Positions 51,898 to 55,989 of a stretch of DNA of 55,989 nucleotides are shown here, piece by piece. The notes below the pieces were generated by a model that made no database searches, had not been told where the DNA came from, and worked only from the letters and a program-made list of their open reading frames with translations. Each line of letters starts with the position of its first letter. Within the stretch, counting starts at the first letter, position 1. A program made the translations under genes and the position numbers. The DNA is from JAQVWU01 sp964628455. GTDB taxonomy: Bacteria > Bacillota > Clostridia > Oscillospirales > CAG-272. The stretch lies in the NCBI GenBank assembly GCA_964628455.1, contig CAZVPD010000005.1:1-55989 (forward strand), written 5' to 3'.

Positions 51898-53391
51898 ATG
51901 AACAAGCGTCACCTGAGATCATTCGGCGTATTTTTCCTGCTTTTTGTCCTGCTTTTCACCGCGGCCTGTTCGGAACAGGAAAATCCGGCAGGTTCCGAAA
52001 GCACGGCCGGAGTTTCCGAAGAAACGACCTCTGCGGCCGTGCCGGATGAACCGGACATCGGCGGTACGGACTTCGGGGGCGGTGATTTTACCTTTATGAT
52101 CCTGTCCATGTCCGACGCCGCCTATCCCGAGATCTATGTCTGGCGCGAAGAGTATGACGGGGAGGTCGTAAACGACGCGATCATAAACCGCAACCGGGCT
52201 GTGGAGGAAAAATTAAACGCCGTCATAAAGATCATCGATGCGGCCGACCCGACGTCGGCGGCGAAAAAAAGCATTACGGCCGGCGACAACTCTTTCGATG
52301 CGATCTTTGACCACAGGACGAGCCTTAAAACACTTGCCGCTGACAGGTACCTGCTTGATATGAACACGCTGAAGTATACCGACTATACCGCGGATTACTG
52401 GGATAAAAACGCCGCGGAGCAATACCGGATCGCCGGGAAGCTGTATTTTATGCCCGGCGATATCAGCATGCTGAACCTCAACGGCGCCATGTTCCTTTAT
52501 TTCAACAAAAAGCTGATAACGGATTACAACCTCGATGATCCGTATACGCTGTATGATGAAAACAGGTGGACCGTGGACAATTTTTCGGTACTCGTCAGAG
52601 GCGTTTCCACGGACCTTGACGGGGACGGAAAAATCACGCCGTCCGACCGGTGGGGCATGATGACGTATGAAGACCCGTCCAACGGAAACGGCATCCATTT
52701 CTTCATAGCGAGCGGGGGGACGCTGACGAAGACGGCGGACGACGGGTCCCTGACCCCCGCCATCAGCAGCGAACGGACCGTCGCGCTGCTTGCAAAACTC
52801 GGCGAGTTTTTAAACAATAAGGAGATCTGCCTCGATTACAACGCCGTGATCAAAACCTGCAAGAGTTTTGACGGATACGCGCATGTGTACGAGTGGTCGA
52901 GGTCGCTGTTTACGACCGATCATTACCTGTTCTTCCAGGGCGGTTTTTACGGGGCTCTCGAATTTTCCGATATGGAATCCGATTACGGCATCATGCCGAA
53001 TCCCAAATTCGACGAGTCGCAGGAAAGCTACTGGCACAAGGTCGACGTCTACAACACGCTGCTTTCCGTTCCGGTCACGAACACGGAACCCGAAAAAACG
53101 GGAGCCCTGCTGGAATACATGGCATTTATGTCCCACAGCACGCTGCTGCCGGCTTTTTACGACACGACGCTTCTGCTGAAAAAAGTCCGGGACGAAAAAT
53201 CCATCGAAATCGCCAACGTCATCAAGGCGTCCATCCGTTATGATATCGGCGATATTCTGATGGGAGCCGATTTCGGCGCCGTCCTCGACAGCGGTATCTA
53301 CAAGGATAAATTTTCGTCGACTTACGAGGCGAAAGCGCCTGCGCTGCAGAAAAAGCTCGATCAGTTTTACGAGAGCCTCGGCGCGGAATAA
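51898..53391 (+). CDS. Extracellular solute-binding lipoprotein
   Basis: A 497-residue lipoprotein. ATG 51898 is preferred: GGAGG ends six bases before it, whereas the ATG at 51892 touches GGAGG. Signal ends FTAAC, then a Ser/Thr/Glu linker. Core motifs: GGDFTFMILSMSD, DGEVVNDAIINRNRAVEEKL, DLDGDGKITPSDRWGM and IMPNPKFDESQESYW. Its stop shares a small inverted repeat (CGGAATAA/TTATTCCG) with the convergent Gfo/Idh gene. Confidence 0.88.
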   Translation: MNKRHLRSFGVFFLLFVLLFTAACSEQENPAGSESTAGVSEETTSAAVPDEPDIGGTDFGGGDFTFMILSMSDAAYPEIYVWREEYDGEVVNDAIINRNRAVEEKLNAVIKIIDAADPTSAAKKSITAGDNSFDAIFDHRTSLKTLAADRYLLDMNTLKYTDYTADYWDKNAAEQYRIAGKLYFMPGDISMLNLNGAMFLYFNKKLITDYNLDDPYTLYDENRWTVDNFSVLVRGVSTDLDGDGKITPSDRWGMMTYEDPSNGNGIHFFIASGGTLTKTADDGSLTPAISSERTVALLAKLGEFLNNKEICLDYNAVIKTCKSFDGYAHVYEWSRSLFTTDHYLFFQGGFYGALEFSDMESDYGIMPNPKFDESQESYWHKVDVYNTLLSVPVTNTEPEKTGALLEYMAFMSHSTLLPAFYDTTLLLKKVRDEKSIEIANVIKASIRYDIGDILMGADFGAVLDSGIYKDKFSSTYEAKAPALQKKLDQFYESLGAE

Positions 53392-53400
53392 AGCGGCTGC

Positions 53401-54600
53401 TTATTCCGTGACAAAACCCTTTGCTTTCGCGTCTTTGGTCGAACAGGGAAGTGTGATCCCCTTGCCCCCGCTGTCCGGAAACGGCGTCAGATCATCCGAT
53501 TCCGCCGTTTTGCGCGCCGCCTCATCCGAAAAGTCGGGTATCTTATACTCTTTGCCGCCGTTTAAGCAGCTTCTCCACCCGAGTATTCCGGCTGCGCTCA
53601 TGGCGGTGCCCCTGTAGACGTCGAAGAAGGGTTTTATGTCTTCCGCGATCCATTGATAAAAATGATGCAGTACCCAGAAATCCCCGCCTCCGTGCCCGGC
53701 TGCCGACGCCGCTTCGCCGAGTTCGGGCCACTGCGGCTCATAACCGAAACTCGTCCTCGTTTCGCCTTCGGGCAGCGTCCAGGGATAGTAATGGACCTGA
53801 TTGCCGCTGACGAATCCTCCCGTCTCGATGCTTCCGTATTCTCCGATGACGCGGTGCCTTCCCGGGGAAGGCAGGGCGGAGCATCCCGTAAAACGGAAAA
53901 GCGAACCGTCGTCCATCCCGCAGAGCATGACCGCGCCGGCGTCGTAGTTGTGCCGGAAAGAATCGTAGCCTTCGAGGACATCCGAATGAACGGCGCGCGC
54001 GTTGACCGTGACGGGCATCGCCTTGGTCATATGCATCAGCGGTCCGAGCGCGTGCGTGCAGTAATAGGTGCGGGGCATCCAGGCCCGCCAGTGAAAAGGT
54101 TCGGGCGTCAGATGCCTCAGGTCGCTTTCGCTTCCGCCGTGGTTGTATTCGCCTTCGGCGTACAGGATCTTACCGAGCGAGCCCTCCCGGACCACGCGTT
54201 CCATATCAAGGCAGGCGCGCGTAAACGGATAATTTTCGCCCAGCATATATTTGCAGCCCGTTCTTTCGACCGCGCGGCAGAGTTCGGCGCATTCTTTCAG
54301 CGTCGAGGAAGCGGTGCATTCGCTCAGGACGTGAATGCCCCTTTCCATCGCTTTGACTGCGAAGGGGGTGTGTTCGTTGAAGTAGTTGCAGAGCAGAACA
54401 GCGTCCATCCCGGACCCGATAAATTCGTCGAAATCCGAAAAATACCGGACTTCTGCCGTGCAGGACGGTTTCAGTGCGTCCAGCCGGTCCCGGCGTTTGT
54501 CGCACACGGCTGTCAGTTCGTAACCCTCCATGCCGTTTATGATCGAAACGTAGCTGCTTCCGCGCCAGGCGCCGAATACGCCGATCCTGATTTTTTTCAC
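53401..54600 (-). CDS. Gfo/Idh/MocA family oxidoreductase, GTG start
   Basis: A 399-residue protein. Start GTG 54600, GGGGAGA about nine bases upstream. IGVFGAWRGSSYVSI is the Rossmann loop (G-x-W-R-G in place of the usual GxGxxG), LSECTASSTLKEC stands where E-K-P is normal (E-C-T), and YCTHALGPLMHM is in the sugar-side region. The missing Lys of E-K-P is unusual and may change chemistry, since that Lys is often catalytic. NAD(P) sugar oxidoreductase role inferred from family. Confidence 0.8.
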   Translation of the reverse strand: MKKIRIGVFGAWRGSSYVSIINGMEGYELTAVCDKRRDRLDALKPSCTAEVRYFSDFDEFIGSGMDAVLLCNYFNEHTPFAVKAMERGIHVLSECTASSTLKECAELCRAVERTGCKYMLGENYPFTRACLDMERVVREGSLGKILYAEGEYNHGGSESDLRHLTPEPFHWRAWMPRTYYCTHALGPLMHMTKAMPVTVNARAVHSDVLEGYDSFRHNYDAGAVMLCGMDDGSLFRFTGCSALPSPGRHRVIGEYGSIETGGFVSGNQVHYYPWTLPEGETRTSFGYEPQWPELGEAASAAGHGGGDFWVLHHFYQWIAEDIKPFFDVYRGTAMSAAGILGWRSCLNGGKEYKIPDFSDEAARKTAESDDLTPFPDSGGKGITLPCSTKDAKAKGFVTE

Positions 54601-54638
54601 GGATCTTCATCTCCCCGTTAAAATTTTTTTACTTCTGC

Positions 54639-54667
54639 ATGTTAGCACATGTTTTACGGAATGTCAA
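54639..54667 (-). promoter_or_regulatory. Promoter of the Gfo/Idh gene at 54600
   Basis: On the minus strand: TTGACA, 17 bases, TAACAT. Confidence 0.7.
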
Positions 54668-54733
54668 GCGCCGCCGCGGGAAACAGCCGGAATCGGCGGC
54701 AGGTCCGTTTATTTACGGAAAGGACTCGATTCA

Positions 54734-55939
54734 ATGGAACAGGTTCTTAAAAATCCACCCCGCGTTTTTCTTGCGGGGATCGGCGGTTACGGAACGCTTT
54801 ACGCGGAAACGCTGCTCCGGATGCGGAAAGACGGGGAGATCGTTATAGCGGGTATGGCCGACCCTTATCCGGATTCCTGCGAAAAACTCGCCGAAATAAA
54901 AGAAGAGGGGATCCCTCTTTATGATTCCGCTTCGCGGTTCTGGAATGAAGGCGGGCAGGCCTCTCTGACGATGATCGCATCCCCTATTGCGTTTCACACG
55001 CGCCAGACGCTGGAGGCGCTGAGTCACGGCAGCAGCGTGCTCTGTGAAAAACCGCTCAGCGGGGATTACCGGGACGGCGGCGTCATCGAAGAACTTGCGC
55101 TTAAAAACGGGAAATTCGTCATGTCCGGGTATCAGTGGTCCTACAGCAAAGCCGTCACGGATCTCAAAGCCGATATCCTCGCGGGAGTATGGGGAAAGCC
55201 GGTCCGGCTGAAAACGCTGGTGCTCTGGCCGCGTCCCGTGAGCTATTTCAAAAGGGGAAGCGGCTGGGCCGGCCGCAAATACGATCCCGACGGGACGCCC
55301 GTCATGGACAGCGTGGTCAACAACGCAGCTGCGCATTATCTGCACAATATGCTCTATGTCCTCGGAGATCGTTTTGATACCGCTCTGATGCCGGAAAGCG
55401 TCACGGCTCAGCTTTCACGCGCCAACGATATCGAGAATTTCGACAGCGCCGCGATCCGCTGCCGTTTCGGAAGCGGCGCCGAAGCCCTGTTTTTCGCGTC
55501 TCACTGCACGGACCGCGTATATAACCCGTCTTTCGTTTATCGGTTCGAAAACGGAACGGTGACGTTCAACGAAGACAACACCGGCGGAAAGACGATCGCC
55601 GGAACACTCGATGACGGACGGGTCATCCTCTACGGCGATCCTTATGAAGACAGTTCGCTGAAAATACGCCTTGCCGTAAAAAATATCACGGCTGCGGAAC
55701 CGTATCTGCCCTGTACCGCAAAGACCGCCGTGCCGCATGCCGCGGTCGTTGCGGCCGTGCAGAAAACAGGGATACGGGATGTTCCGGACCGGCTGAAATC
55801 GGCCGGCAGCAGCGATACGGTCACGGTCCCCGGACTTTACGAGGCGATGACCGCGTGTTACCGTGAAGACCTGCTGCCGGCCGAAGCGGGGCGGGGCGGA
55901 ATGCTGTTCGCGCCTCCCGAAACGGTCCGGCCTGGCTGA
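54734..55939 (+). CDS. Gfo/Idh/MocA family oxidoreductase
   Basis: A 401-residue protein (ATG 54734, AAAGGA nine bases upstream). VFLAGIGGYGTLYAETLLR is the nucleotide-binding loop, VLCEKPLSG the E-K-P motif, and VVNNAAAHYLHNMLYVLGD the substrate-side helix. Divergent from the Gfo/Idh at 54600, with which it may act in sequence on one sugar. The canonical EKP here, against ECT there, implies different roles. Confidence 0.86.
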   Translation: MEQVLKNPPRVFLAGIGGYGTLYAETLLRMRKDGEIVIAGMADPYPDSCEKLAEIKEEGIPLYDSASRFWNEGGQASLTMIASPIAFHTRQTLEALSHGSSVLCEKPLSGDYRDGGVIEELALKNGKFVMSGYQWSYSKAVTDLKADILAGVWGKPVRLKTLVLWPRPVSYFKRGSGWAGRKYDPDGTPVMDSVVNNAAAHYLHNMLYVLGDRFDTALMPESVTAQLSRANDIENFDSAAIRCRFGSGAEALFFASHCTDRVYNPSFVYRFENGTVTFNEDNTGGKTIAGTLDDGRVILYGDPYEDSSLKIRLAVKNITAAEPYLPCTAKTAVPHAAVVAAVQKTGIRDVPDRLKSAGSSDTVTVPGLYEAMTACYREDLLPAEAGRGGMLFAPPETVRPG

Positions 55940-55956
55940 AAACCAACCCGTGGAAA

Positions 55957-55989
55957 AAACCGTCCCCCGGGACGTTAAACCGTCCCCCG
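55957..55989. repeat. Short direct and inverted repeat at the right edge
   Basis: AAACCGTCCCCCG occurs at 55957-55969 and again at 55977-55989 (period 20), and CGTCCC-CC-GGGACG is an inverted repeat across 55961-55974. Such C/G-rich motifs often flank REP-type or transposase elements; the window ends before any gene is seen. Confidence 0.5.

Noticed and set aside
1..55989. tRNA, rRNA, integrase or phage genes
   Set aside because: No cloverleaf, rRNA core, integrase or phage structural signature was noticed on either strand; RhuM and mazEF are the only accessory-type genes.

Overview
The window looks like chromosomal DNA from an uncultured, anaerobic, gut-type Clostridia (Bacillota). This is inferred from several things: strong AGGAGG ribosome sites, consensus TTGACA/TATAAT promoters, TTG and GTG starts, lipoproteins with Thr/Glu/Ala-rich linkers after the lipobox cysteine, a PBP1A with a basic cytoplasmic N-terminus, and families common in that group (DUF1284 tandem, DUF4914, Gfo/Idh and xylose-isomerase-like barrels). 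Base composition by eye is GC-rich, except for an AT-rich methyltransferase near 14.5-15.3 kb. Two 10-N gaps, a likely chimeric left edge and several single-site gene breaks suggest a draft or metagenome assembly.

Layout. 0-3.5 kb: a RhuM fragment abutting an M48-like membrane peptidase, a frameshifted propeller-type lipoprotein and decayed peptidase remnants. 3.5-7.8 kb: a URO-D-family protein, a mazEF module behind a long AT palindrome, and a DEAD-box helicase with a structured leader. 7.9-17.5 kb: a glycosidase with a discoidin-like domain, two redox genes, a TIM-barrel protein, a tandem MBL protein, a broken methyltransferase and DUF4914. 17.8-21.5 kb: a tightly coupled minus-strand operon (Tes-like radical SAM, ICMT-like methyltransferase, DUF4395, Lgt-like protein without the catalytic histidine, one-TM protein) next to a monocistronic 44-residue Lys-rich peptide. 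21.7-29.6 kb: a plus-strand glycan operon (solute-binding lipoprotein, PL8 lyase, DUF1284, sialidase-like protein, isomerase-like barrel, GH76). 29.8-42.2 kb: a degenerate-FGE/glycosidase fusion, GH38 mannosidase, Cys-type sulfatase, GH51, GDPD, Gfo/Idh and an isomerase. 42.4-53.4 kb: two pairs of solute-binding lipoproteins, pointing outward, around PBP1A, a CBM9-like surface protein and a zinc-ribbon membrane protein. 53.4-56 kb: two Gfo/Idh oxidoreductases.

How it works together. Five lipoproteins could capture glycan fragments outside the cell, while the eight carbohydrate-active enzymes all lack visible signal peptides and so probably act in the cytoplasm after import. The substrates suggested are sulfated or uronate-containing polysaccharide (PL8, sulfatase), mannose linkages (GH38, GH76) and arabinose side chains (GH51). 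No ABC permease or ATPase gene is present, so the transporters must be encoded elsewhere. The least explained unit is the 17.8-21.2 kb operon, whose parts point to an unusual membrane-lipid or lipid-conjugate modification pathway.
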